The notes under the pieces: generated by a model
What the model was told of the DNA's origin: nothing
The model's database searches: none
Seen by the model: the letters and a program-made list of their open reading frames with translations, nothing else
Part shown: positions 26,154-36,600 of the stretch, piece after piece
Numbering within the stretch: the first letter of the stretch is position 1
Layout: the number at the start of each line of letters is the position of its first letter
Assembly (NCBI RefSeq): GCF_964355755.1
Contig: NC_092677.1
Coordinates: forward strand, 21,982,101-22,046,100
DNA from: Antedon mediterranea
Lineage: Eukaryota > Echinodermata > Crinoidea > Comatulida > Antedonidae
Direction: 5' to 3'
Length of the DNA: 64,000 nt
Position numbers and translations under genes: made by a program

Positions 26154-26320
26154 CCACAAGTCACAAGTCACAAGTCACAAATCAGTTTATTTGATCCAAA
26201 AGAAAAAAAAATACAAAGCAAAAAATATACAAAAGGACCAGGGAGACTTCCATTAAGGCCAAAAGCCGCATGCATGGAAGCCACCCGAACATTTTAAATA
26301 ATATATAATTCTCATGTATA
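26154..26320 (-). mobile_element. LINE 3' end with (GTGACTT)n tail
   Basis: On the minus strand the segment runs from GGCTTCCATGCATGCGGC through CCCTGGTCCTTTTG to GGATCAAATAAACTGATTTG and then three or four GTGACTT units. A polyadenylation-like AAATAAA followed by a short tandem repeat is how several CR1-like LINEs end. No coding part remains. It lies between the two GGACAACTACC minisatellite blocks. Confidence 0.5.
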
Positions 26321-26440
26321 TAATATAATTTAAAAATTAACAAAGAACAGCTACAACCCATCTCTATTACATATATAACAATTTTGGATAGAACATACAT
26401 CATCATATTCTGAAATAAAATTATTTTTTAAATATGTAGA

Positions 26441-26577
26441 AAAACCGGACAATTACCCCCCGGATATGACAACTAGACCCTAGGACAACCACCCTTTAGC
26501 TACCCACTAGGACAACTACCCCCTCGGACAACTGCCCCATGTAGGCCTACAACTACCCCTTAGGACAACTACTTTGG
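26441..26577 (+). repeat. 16-bp minisatellite, second block
   Basis: The same GGACAACTACCCCCTA-type units as at 24.47-24.69 kb, more degenerate. A LINE 3' end lies between the blocks. Confidence 0.75.
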
Positions 26578-26579
26578 TA

Positions 26580-27633
26580 ACCAAATTAACAAGCTGCTTC
26601 TTTCGGTATTGTATTGTAAATTAATTTGTGTGTGAGGATCAGTGGACTACATGGGCGGTGTACCACACTATACATTTTACAATATTTGACGTGAAATTAT
26701 TAAAATATTTTACCGGTCTTATACAGACGTATGTACCTAAGATGTGTAGTCTATTTGGTAATAACTGTAGCGAAATTTATTTAAAAAAAAACTTCTAGGA
26801 CAATGAAAATGATTTCCTCAATTGGCTATGTTTTCATAATAGGAAGACTAAGAAATGTATGAACCTTTCAAAGAATAATTGTAACAGCCAAATTTAAATA
26901 AAAGACAAAGTATATCTGTTTACGATAGCGAAATTATGCTAACCCTAATTGCTAATATAGCGTCATGCTGGTGGAATGACGCGATAATCTCAATGTGTGT
27001 TGAACCGCAAATCAATATACATTTCGTTCTGTAGGTTACAAAAACGATGTTCAGTATTATGTCAAATAACGCATTTTTGGAAGTACACACATAAAAATCG
27101 CCACGGAAACCATATTCTCGACGTCAGATCTTTTGGATGTTATTTAACATACGAAAAATATAAACATTATGTTTTTCAAATTAATAATAAATGTTTTAAG
27201 GACGATGTTGGTGAATGCGACATAAACAAATTACTCAATTTTCCCCCTAAAACTTTTTAATGAAAAACAAGGAAGAAAATCAGTAGAGATATGAATGTTA
27301 ATTGGAGATTTTAAAAAACACTCAGAAAAACGATATTTTACAGAAAGAGTAATAATTATATGTAAATCAGTATGTGCACTTCTCACAGAGAGCAGGCAGG
27401 CCTACCATGGAGGAAATTACTGTGCAAAGTCCCCCTAGATTATCAGCAAATGTGCATGTTTCTCACTGAAAACTATAGGTGGCCGATGTGCAATATTGCA
27501 TGTGCGCTCTGGAGAGGGCAGTGTTACAACCGCTAATAAGAAAAAGTAGAAAGTATTTTGTTGCTCCTATACTTTACATGCATTAATGGAGACAAGTTTG
27601 ACACAATTTGATCTGCATATCATGTGCCTTTAA
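26580..27633. other. Non-coding stretch, nothing recognised
   Basis: No motif-bearing frame or repeat edge until the 8-bp duplication at 27634. Confidence 0.5.
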
Positions 27634-27641
27634 TCCAATGT

Positions 27642-28830
27642 CGTAACTCTTTATATATATGGCTCTGCGCTAATGTAGAAAACGCCAGCTAATGTCGAAA
27701 CAACCGTTAATGTAGAACAATCCACCATGTAGTAAAACCTCCAACTAATGTAGAAACACCAACATCTTATGTAGTAAATATAAATCAACACCAGCTAATG
27801 TAGAACGACCTCTTGAAAGTGATCACCTCAATTGAACGACCACACCGTCTCTGTTAAGGGACCGCTTTTATCATTGACCCCCTCTCGTAAGCGACCACCT
27901 CTCTTAACGACCACAACTCTCATCAATTAAGACCTCTATTAAAGGACCCGATCACCTCTCTTATAGTCCTATGACATGAAATAAAAAATGAATGAAAAGA
28001 GAGGAGAGGTGATCACTTCCGAGAGGTGGTCGATTATAAGAAGCGGTCCCTTAAAAGAGATGGTGGTCGTTCAATAGAGGGGGTCATTTACAAGAGTTGG
28101 TCGTACTGGCGGTGGTCCCTTAAAAGAGGTGGTCGCTTACGAGAGGGGGTCGATTATGAAAAGTGGTCCCTTAAGAGAGTAGGTGATCATTTCCGAGAGG
28201 CAATCGATTATTAGAAGTGGTGCCTTAACAGAGACGTGGTCGTTAAATAGAGGTGGTCATTATCGAGTGGTTAGAAGATGATCGATTATGAGAAGCTTTA
28301 ATAGAGAGAAAGAGGTCGTGGTCCCTAAAAAGAGGTGGTCACTTACGAGAGGTGTGGTCGTTAAGGGAGGTGGTCGCTTATGAGAGGTGGTCGATTATGA
28401 GAAGGGGTCCTTTATGAGAGGAGGTGATCCCTTACGATAGGCGGTCGATTATAAGAAGCGGTCCCTTAAACAGAGATGGTTGCTTAAGATGTGTGGTCGT
28501 TTTAGAAAGTTGCTTGCTTACTAGAGGTGTAAAGACTGATAGCTAAGTAAAGGTCGATGCATTTGCACATGATTTAGACATTTTTGTAAAATATATAACA
28601 TTTTCTACATTAGCTGGCGATAGTAACTACATAAGCTGGGAGGCAATTTTCGTTACTACATAAGCTGTTGACCGTTTCTACATTAGCTGGCGTTGATTTT
28701 TATTCTATTACATAAGCTGTTGGTGTTTCTACATACTGCATGATGAGCGGTGGATTGTTCTACATTAACGGTTGTTTCGACATTACCTGGCGTTTTCTAC
28801 ATTAACGGTTGTAACCATATATGACAGTAG
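27642..28830. mobile_element. Foldback transposon with 8-bp target duplication
   Basis: TCCAATGT occurs immediately outside both ends (27634-27641 and 28831-28838). The arms are inverted repeats made of short tandem units. On the left are TAATGTAGAAAACGCCAGCT and CCGTTAATGTAGAACAATCC; on the right are their complements, near-perfect over about 56 bp. Further in, units such as GGTGGTCGCTTACGAGAG (right) and CTCTCGTAAGCGACCACCTC (left) continue the symmetry. The turning point is an AT-rich spacer near 27970-28000, so the right arm is more than twice the left, an expansion of its tandem units. No transposase is present. Long tandem-repeat arms are the defining feature of foldback elements (FB of Drosophila, TU of sea urchin). 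Confidence 0.75.
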
Positions 28831-29174
28831 TCCAATGTATGAGAAACCTTTATATGAAAATGTTTTGCATAACAAAATTAAAGAACTTATGAAAAGCCGT
28901 ATGAAATAAAATGGAATTCGCTATTCATAATGTTATAGCAAAGCGCAAAACAATTTTTAATTGAAGAGTCAACCACCAGTCACTCCTGTCTTAATGGCCT
29001 GCGAGGATGCTGATACCATGATTACTTTGCATGTTATTGGTGTAATTAAACTAATTTAATTACCGGACAAAAGTAATTTACGTAATCTACGCAATTTTAA
29101 TAAAGTAGAAAATTGGTTGAAATATAAAAAACAAGTTGGATCACATCATCGACTTAAAATTGACACAAACACTT

Positions 29175-29300
29175 TGTTAATACCAAATGGTTACAGAGAT
29201 AGGGCCATTTGGCTGTTACCATGGTTACGGGTGTCGTGAAAATTGACTTAATAGTTTTGGTATTCTTGTATTCTAATAAAGTGAAATTACGATATTACAC
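29175..29300 (+). repeat. Dispersed repeat, copy 2 (inverted relative to 23.9 kb)
   Basis: ATACCAAATGGTTACAGAGA, GATAGGGCCATTTGGCTGTT and TAATAAAGTGAAATTACG match the complement of 23855-23980. Confidence 0.5.
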
Positions 29301-30590
29301 GATGATCCTTTCTATATGGTTACTGGGCAAATATTGATATATGTGCACTATATATCACTGATAATTTGGTAGATGAAAATAGGAGCTTGATTGATTTTAC
29401 AAGGTCGTCAAGGCGGGACAGACACAAAAGAAGTGTATTCACGTCTAATGGACCATTCGATCAATCGAATGACATTTCAATATCAATAGAATATAAAATA
29501 GTGTAATTAATAAATACTGTTCTTAATTTAACAATATTTAATATCAATTACCGTACAACTATGCATTTCTTTAGGATTATATTACAGGATTATACTCCAA
29601 TTATCCAGAGTGGTCGAGCATAAACAAAGCTTAAAGCAGTGCATTATCAACAAGAAAAGACATTGTTTAATTTAAATTTACAGTATAAAATAATTTATGA
29701 AAAGACAAAATTGAAAATGATACCATCTCGGAAAGTCCAATTATGGCTATGTCACCGTATATCTGAGCAGAGACCGCTAAGGAGGAACAAACCGTTAGCA
29801 TTTTCTTCATAAATTGTGTGTCATACACTCTTTCGTTTCTAAGCAGGATGCTACTATAGACCTAATAACTCGATGACCAGTAACAATGGTCCAACGATGA
29901 ACCCATCCATCCACTCTGGTTGTAACATTTTCACCCTTTTTGTTGAGGATGAAACTAACGATGATTAATATTTAAAAAACAAAATAATAATTTGGATTTC
30001 TATTATCTAGGCTCATGAAAACTGAATATTCAATTAAAACTATTGACAAGGAAATAATGCATGTCGATTATTTATATTATTGTTTATCTTCGTTAACTGT
30101 GTAAGGGCGCAAATCGTTAATTTAAAATCGAATATTTATCAGACTAAGCTATCGATGGTTGCGCTATAGACATAACTTCTATTTAAGTGATAGACATGGT
30201 TTATTTTGACGGGTCACCTACGATTATAACATACCGTTTCGACGCGGAGGTAGTTTTGGTGCTAATTGTACCCACCGGAGGAACTGGTCGAAATAACTTA
30301 ATGTTAAACACGGTAAGAAAAATGTATAATTGTGGCATTGCATAACTGTTATATTATTTTTGCCATACACTGCCATATATTTTGAGAATACTTGTAATTA
30401 TCGGGTCGAAGACCTACAGATCACTTGTCTGGCGTTCATAACTCGAGACCAAGGAAGCCAGGGGCATGACTGGGGTTAGCCACACTCCTACTAAAAAGGT
30501 CAACTTTTTTAGTCCTCGGTCTGCCTATAACATGAAAAATGTGCAATATAGCGAGTACCGGTAATAGCACTTTTACTTTATGAATAACCA
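29300..30590. other. Non-coding stretch, nothing recognised
   Basis: No supported exon or repeat edge. Confidence 0.5.
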
Positions 30591-30597
30591 CACTATA

Positions 30598-32531
30598 CAG
30601 GCCCGTAGCCAGAATGCATCAGAGGGAGGTTTTCTTGACACCAAGTATTTTGCGAGCGCAGCGAGCAACTGTAGGCTGGGGGCCAGGGGGCCGCCAAGGG
30701 CCCCCGGTCGGGTCCAGGGGGCGAAGGTCCCTGGAAGCTTTGGCTCTCAGAGCAATTTCGGTTGTTTTAATAAGCTTACAGAGACATTTTTTACCTACTA
30801 AAATCTGAGTTATGCAGAGAAATTATATAGTACAGTATTATGGAAGTTAGTAGTACTGATCATGAAATACAGCTTTATTGTTGCAAAAAAGTATATTATA
30901 TTAGGCCCTTAAATAATTTCTTATCCTATAAACATAAAAAACAAATAGTACCGTATATTTCGGTGTACAAGTCGCACCTGTGTATAAGACGCACCCATAA
31001 AACGGAGACTGAAATATTAGTATTTTTTATGTAGTCGATGCATAAGACGCACTTATTTCTAGGCCGAAATTTAAACATTTTACAATCAAAACAATGGTAT
31101 TTTAATAATAAAACAACGATATTTGAGACATATTTATTAGAATCAAATGATATAATTTTGTTTGATTGCCTTTATTACATCGTAATCAGCTCTACTTCAA
31201 CTGAACGTTCAATGAAAAGGGAAATCCCCATATTGTTTCAGTTACGATGCACTGTGTGGGTAGGGCTAGCCTATGTCTATTTAAGTAACTTTAATTTCAT
31301 ATTATTTAAATATATACCTTCTTATTGTGTGTATGACCATTATAAAATCAATCCAAATGATGTTCAGTTTTTTGGGCTGATAATGAACCAGGAATATCAT
31401 GTTGGGTAGGCCTATATGAAAATCCTATTTCCATGCATGCATTACAGCAATATGAGGAGAGGAGAGCACTAACCATGTGCTCCTTGCCTGGTGGCCAGCA
31501 CTGTTGGCCATATACACTATCAGATTAGGGGAAGCTACTTAACACAATAACAACACACTCTTTTAGATATCGCTTGACATACGAACTATTGCCTACATGA
31601 TTATAAAATTATGTGATTGTTGACATAGAGATGTAATAAAAATAAACCACTGCGATCAAGGAAAATAGTTATTGTGTAATTAAAATGTGACACCACCGTA
31701 ATTAATGGACTCTTCCATAAATGTGTTGCGCTGTGATGATGCTGCATGCTGCTAGAATACACACCCGCGAGTTCAGAGAGTATTACTAGGCCTGGGTAGA
31801 ATATCTAATGCGTACTGTAATATTAATTAATACAGTTGAGGATGACAATTTACCTTAACTAAAAATTCAATAAACTTGTTACCACACTGTGGTTAGACAG
31901 GAGTGAGTAACTAGCTAGGCCTACATTGCAGAGTAGTACACTATTTTTAATTAATTTAAATATTAGTAGGTAATTAAATTAATTAGGGTAACATTTAGAG
32001 GTCAAATTTGCGTGTCAAAAGTGCGTCTTATACACCGAAATATACGGTAGGCCTACGTACACGTACCAATTTAACTCAGCACCATTTTTATTCAAGTTTA
32101 CACAGTGAAATTCTTTGGTTTAATGAAAAATATTTCCAGGAAAAAAATAAAAATCCCCAAAAAGATTGAACTGAACTGAACGTGATCTTGTGCGTTCCGA
32201 AAAGCCCGGCCGAAGCACGCGATTGGTCAGTCCATTTTTCTGTCATATTTATCAACAATCTCTCGATCTCACGCTCAGCAGTGACTTTGACATCGGACAA
32301 TCTGTATATTCGATCGATTTAAACATAGTCAATAGAAGTAAAATGACTAAAAAATCTGATATAATTGATAATTAATTGCACGATTTTGGAAGTGGGGCCT
32401 TTGTTTTTCAAGGGGGGGGGGGGGGCCCTTTGTTTTTCAAGGGGGGGGGGGGGGTTCGCTGGTAAAAGGGGGGTTCGCGCAAAAGGGGGGGTTCGCCCGA
32501 ACCCCAAAAAACCCCCCTGGCTACGGGCCTG
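30598..32531. mobile_element. TIR DNA transposon with CAGGCCCGTAGCCAG ends
   Basis: CAGGCCCGTAGCCAG at 30598-30612 is matched exactly by its complement CTGGCTACGGGCCTG at 32517-32531. CTATA flanks both sides (30593-30597 and 32532-32536), a 5-bp duplication. No transposase is recognisable. The right end contains two runs of 13 or more G (around 32411-32425 and 32441-32455) followed by TTCGC-rich units. GC-rich stretches flank both ends, unlike the AT-rich middle, which is itself mostly a nested element. Confidence 0.7.
30949..32049. mobile_element. Nested TIR element with CCGTATATTTCGGTGTA ends
   Basis: TACCGTATATTTCGGTGTA at 30949-30967 is mirrored by TACACCGAAATATACGGTA at 32031-32049. Both ends continue into GTATAAGACGCAC-type units. 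A TA flank on each side would fit a TA target duplication as in Tc1/mariner-like elements. The frame at 31038-31409 (123 codons) shows no transposase motif. The element is therefore non-autonomous, or its gene is too decayed to see. Confidence 0.65.
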
Positions 32532-32822
32532 CTATATTCGAAATATTTCAAGGCTCGCAGAATCGCCTGCCCATGCAAAGAGGTTTTATTGGTTTTATGA
32601 AATATTAAATCTGAATTTAGTAACATTTTCTTACCTCGGCCCTACGGTCACGACTTACCAACCTCTGTCGCCTCAATTACGTCTTCAGATTGTTTTTGCG
32701 GATCCGCAAATTATTGCATTTCGTACTAGACCAAAATATGGACAGTCAGCTTTGCGGCAACTATTTAGTAAACAAATTGGTCGCGTTTTTCAGAAAAGAC
32801 AATTAATAAATAAATAGTTTAA

Positions 32823-33155
32823 AGATGTATTGTCCCCCTGAAAAAATAATTCTTGACAACATTTTTGTTGAATATGCCATTTTAGTGCAACATACTAGTT
32901 ATCCACTTTCACCAAAAATTGGATAAAAAAAATGTATTTACCTGAAAAAACTGTAATTTAAAGCAAAACATTGTCAAATTGGCTGCCAGCCTATGGGTTT
33001 TTGGTTGATTTTAACCATTTATTTTTTCATTTTATAAGTGAAAACATTATTTTTTTTTGTATTTTCTTCTAGGGAAGTGATTAACTTTATTATAACCATA
33101 AAATAACATATTCAAATTAATCTTCATTTTTCATGTTTTTGGGGACAATGCATCT
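32823..33155. mobile_element. Kolobok-like MITE with TTAA duplication
   Basis: The ends are AGATGTATTGTCCCC (left) and GGGGACAATGCATCT (right), inverted with one mismatch, and both are flanked by TTAA (32819-32822 and 33156-33159). A 333-bp element with TTAA duplication fits Kolobok- or piggyBac-type non-autonomous copies. A half copy occurs at 44779-44962 and a smaller piece near 38.22 kb. Confidence 0.7.
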
Positions 33156-33298
33156 TTAACTAACATCTCAAACTGTAATATTTGTGGTAAACAGTCGGAG
33201 AAACAGATACACTCTCTGAAAGAATGAAAACAAAACATAGATTAGCAATCAAAACATTATGTATTGCTGAATACAGCTTTATTCATCCATATCATAAT

Positions 33299-33893
33299 AA
33301 AACTAGAGGGTACTCCGAGAGTACAAACCTCCGCCTACTGTCAAATTCCCCTACATAAAATGTCCCCGGAAAATTTATAATATTTAAAAAAAAAATGTTA
33401 TATTAGTTTTAAGTGTAAATAGGCTAACTGAACAATACAAAGTTGTGGATGAGCGTTTGGTGTAATGGTTATGTATCCAGCCTCTCACAGTTGAGATCGC
33501 TGGTTCAAGTCCCGCCGAGGTTTTTTTTTTATTATTTTTTTATTTTATTTTTTTTTGTGGACCTTGATCTTTGACCCTGACCCTTCAAAATTTAACCACA
33601 ATTATATGATGAGTCATTGATCATTGTGGCTAAGTTTGGTGAGAATCGGATAAAAACTGTGGTCTCTAGGCAGTAAAATAGTTTTTTGTTAGTTGTGACC
33701 TTGACCTATGACCTTTTCCCCTCAAATTCGAACTCCTCCGAGCTTTTTGGGCTTAGATCATTGTGACCAAATTTGGTGAGAATCGGCTAAAAACTGTGGC
33801 ATCCAGGCTGTTCACAGACCCACAAACGCACAAACACACGAACACACACACCCATACAGGGGTGAAAATATAACCTCCTTGGCGGAGGTAATA
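33299..33893 (+). mobile_element. SINE-like element with tRNA-derived promoter
   Basis: The segment 33451-33520 carries a pol III box A (TGGTGTAATGG, 33459-33469) and a box B (GGTTCAAGTCC, 33502-33512) at tRNA spacing. The ends do not form an acceptor stem, so it is a tRNA-derived head and not a tRNA gene. A T-rich stretch follows. The body has repeated ACCTTGA/TTTGACC and TTTGGTGAGAATCGG segments, and the 3' end is CCTCCTTGGCGGAGGTAATA. The upstream ACTAGAGGGTACTCCGAGAG part recurs, inverted, at 243-284. It lies about 0.4 kb upstream of the transporter gene. Confidence 0.65.
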
Positions 33894-34275
33894 ACAACAG
33901 AAATTAAAATATAAAACAAAAATCATATGCAGAGTAGCCTACACACACATTTTATAATGTTTTAAAATGCGGTAACAATAACATAGAGGTAAAACAAACT
34001 ATTAAAAAAAGTTAAAACATAATAGTTCCACTTTTAAAAAGACAAAATATTATGTGACATTAAAATGGCTATTAAAGAAACCTGGAAATTGTCCCTTTGT
34101 ACGTACATTTATATATACAGTACTGTAGATAGCGATTACACAATATTTATTATTATCGATATTTTTTAAGAAGAATTAGTAGGCCTAGGCCTACTGAATT
34201 AAATAGTGGATATCTTACGTTATAGGTTGACCTTAGTTGATATTGTATCACCTTCGAGTGACGTTACTACTCATC

Positions 34276-34522
34276 ATGGATCATCTGCGATCTATTGGAC
34301 TCCATGTCAGGAATAACTTTCAAAGTGTAGCATCGAGCTCTGAATATAGAGAAGATATTGAACTATGTCCGAAGGATGAGTCGAATGTCAGTTACACAAA
34401 CTCAAATCACCATAAATTCCAAAGCAGTGAGAAAAATGGTCACGTAGGCCCGATACCAAACAATCAGGATGGAACATGCTCTGCCAATGAACTACCGCTA
34501 TCACATACACCAGAAAGCACTG
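34276..34522 (+). CDS. SLC32-type vesicular amino-acid transporter, exon 1
   Basis: The chosen start is the ATG at 34276 (context ATCATGG), which gives a hydrophilic cytosolic N-terminus of 82 residues. An in-frame upstream start at 34237 would add a hydrophobic stretch and is less likely. The exon ends at donor GTAAGG (34523) in phase 1 and joins through a split glycine codon to 35006. The full predicted protein is 489 residues (exons 34276-34522, 35006-35157, 35445-36515); vertebrate VIAAT/VGAT is about 525. This exon is poorly conserved, as usual for the N-terminus of the family, and serves mainly as a cytosolic leader. An upstream 5' UTR exon cannot be excluded. Confidence 0.8.
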
Positions 34523-35005
34523 GTAAGGAAAATTAGATCTATTCTCCGTTCCTTGGAAAATGCCGTATATCATAAATTATTTGTAGGGCTACCAATCTAC
34601 AGTGCCATATTATGAAGATGAATTTACCAAACTTTTCTTTGTTTGGAGAAGTTCGGTTTACCACCAGTTTAGTTCCTTCATGCATGCACCTTCTTGATAA
34701 AGCAGTTTGCGAGTCTTTTTTAGTAAAGTGATCATGCAGATGGACAGAATAGAGACTCGTTTTTCATATCAAGTTTGATTAACCAGTTTCAAAATTTGTC
34801 TGACTACAGTTACTCTATAAATAGTGGGCTTGGCAATAATAGTCTTCTTTCATTCGCTTTACAATATTATTATTATTACTTTAGTTAACTGCCTTGACAA
34901 ATCTTTAAATTTATACGATTATGTAAATAAGCATTAATAAATATATTTGGATATGAATGTGTGGGATTGACAATCTTATTTGGAGCAAGAAATGTTATAT
35001 TTTAG

Positions 35006-35157
35006 GCAACTCATCAACATGGCAGGCTGGGTGGAACGTAGCTAACTGTATGCAAGGAATTGGTATACTGAGTCTACCGTACACCATCAAACAAGGAGGT
35101 TTGGCTGCCCTAATTAGCATTGCCGCTGTTTTGTTTATTGGAAATTATACAAGCAAG
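35006..35157 (+). CDS. SLC32-type vesicular amino-acid transporter, exon 2
   Basis: The acceptor TTATATTTTAG ends at 35005 and the donor GTATGT starts at 35158 (phase 0). The exon encodes the first and second membrane segments. WQAGWNVANCMQGIGILSLP corresponds to the strongly conserved W-x-AGWN-x-x-N-x-x-QG-x-x-x-L-x-LPY signature of VIAAT/VGAT. It is followed by a Gly-Gly turn and a hydrophobic helix ending in NYTSK. In the AAAP superfamily this region lines the substrate site in the first, broken helix. Confidence 0.9.
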
Positions 35158-35444
35158 GTATGTTTAATTGAAAAAAAATTGATTCCAAAACAATAAATGA
35201 AATTACAAACTATCCATTTATTGTTTTATTTAAAAAGATGGTTAATGCATATACAAAAGGTAATAACCTGGGAGTTATTTACACCGCTAAAATGAAATAA
35301 TATACCAATTAATCAGTCGTTTTTATATATTTTAATTGAACTTCATTCAAATAATTGCATTTTATAATAAAAAACAAAAAATGACAAAGTATGTATGTAA
35401 TAAACATTTCGTATTAAAATTAAGGTTCTTTTTATTATAAATAG

Positions 35445-36515
35445 ATATTAGTACAATGTCTGTATGAAGAAGAAGATATTGGGAATGGAAAGATTCGACG
35501 AACCCGAGTGCGCAATACATATTCGGATCTTGCCGATGAAATGCATAAATATGGCGGAACGCTTTTGAATATTATGCAAATTATCGACGTGACTGCAGTT
35601 GCCACACTTTACTTGGAATTATCGGGTTCACTACTAGTTGATACATTTCCATACGCTGGTATCTCTAAGCTTAGCTGGATCGTTATATCAACTGTTATTT
35701 TAATACCAACTATATTTTTTCGGAACTTGACTCGTATAGCATGGTTAAGTCTCATTGCTGTGCTATCTCTTATTGTTATGTATTTTAGTGTAGTCTGGTA
35801 TAGCTTTGGTAAGAGTTTAATGTGGGATGTTTCAGAAATTCCGCCGTTTGAGATACAAGGATTTGCTGTGAGTTCTTCGATAATTTTATTCAACTTTGGA
35901 ACGCAATTTATTATGCCGGGTGTGGAGGAAAGTATGTCTAATAAATCAAAATTTAACATAATGGTCGATATCACATACTTCATCACGGGCGTTCTAAACA
36001 CAAGCTACGCGTTCTTTGCCTATATTACGTTTGGTGACGACACTAAGGAATTCATAACGTACAATATGCCGCTTGGAGTTCTGCAAGCACTTGTTAGTAT
36101 GCTATTTGTTATCAAATCATTACTCTCCTATCCACTAATGATCTTCATTGTTGTTAGTTCGTTAGACGCAATGCACCTTAGTATTCTACCTCCGTGTTAC
36201 TCTTCAAATCCGGATAAACGTCCTTCTCTCTGGGCAATGATTTTCCGAATTGTTTTAGTCCTATTTACCTTATTTTTAGCAATTGTCATTCCACATTATA
36301 CGTTACTTATGGGTGTAACGGGTAGCTTAACGGCACCTTGGTTGGATTTTATTTTTCCGTGTCTTTTTCATTTAAAATTAAAATGGAATAGATTAACGGG
36401 AACGCAGGTTTGTATGAATATTGTCGTTATATTTGTTGCGTTATTTGGTGGAATGGTTGGGCTTTTATTTTCGTCTAAAGCACTCATTCAAGCATATATT
36501 AAAGATTTTACATAA
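35445..36515 (+). CDS. SLC32-type vesicular amino-acid transporter, exon 3
   Basis: The acceptor ATTATAAATAG ends at 35444. The exon opens in phase with ILVQCLYEEED, matching the I-L-x-x-CLYEE motif of VIAAT, and then R-V-R-x-x-Y. About eight further hydrophobic segments follow. Recognisable blocks are GTQFIMPGVEESM, FGDDTKEFITYNMP, KSLLSYPL, IVIPHYTLLMGVTGSLTAPW and LFHLKLKW. The TAA is at 36513-36515. VIAAT loads GABA and glycine into synaptic vesicles in exchange for protons. Blocks matching it from helix 1 to the end support an SLC32 member, but substrate cannot be deduced and this may be a lineage-specific paralogue. A candidate AATAAA lies at 36795-36800. Confidence 0.92.
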   Translation: MLVQCLYEEEDIGNGKIRRTRVRNTYSDLADEMHKYGGTLLNIMQIIDVTAVATLYLELSGSLLVDTFPYAGISKLSWIVISTVILIPTIFFRNLTRIAWLSLIAVLSLIVMYFSVVWYSFGKSLMWDVSEIPPFEIQGFAVSSSIILFNFGTQFIMPGVEESMSNKSKFNIMVDITYFITGVLNTSYAFFAYITFGDDTKEFITYNMPLGVLQALVSMLFVIKSLLSYPLMIFIVVSSLDAMHLSILPPCYSSNPDKRPSLWAMIFRIVLVLFTLFLAIVIPHYTLLMGVTGSLTAPWLDFIFPCLFHLKLKWNRLTGTQVCMNIVVIFVALFGGMVGLLFSSKALIQAYIKDFT

Positions 36516-36546
36516 CCCTGCTCAGAGTTGGCGACACTGTACTTGA

Positions 36547-36600
36547 GGTATAATAATAACAACAATAATAATAATAACAATAATATTAATAATAATTTAT
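36547..36600 (+). repeat. (AATAAC/AAT)n microsatellite in the transporter 3' UTR region
   Basis: AATAATAACAACAATAATAA-type repeat starting about 30 bases after the stop codon. Confidence 0.85.

Noticed and set aside
32365-32817. 150-codon frame ending in RPKYGQSALRQLFSKQIGRV as a gene
   Set aside because: Its first half is the poly-G right end of the CAGGCCCG element. The second half has no recognised motif and no convincing splice context.
33451-33520. A functional tRNA gene
   Set aside because: Boxes A and B are good, but the 5' and 3' ends do not pair into an acceptor stem, and the sequence continues into a SINE body.
34388-34573. Minus-strand frame opposite transporter exon 1
   Set aside because: It is a shadow of the coding exon, with no motif and no splice support.
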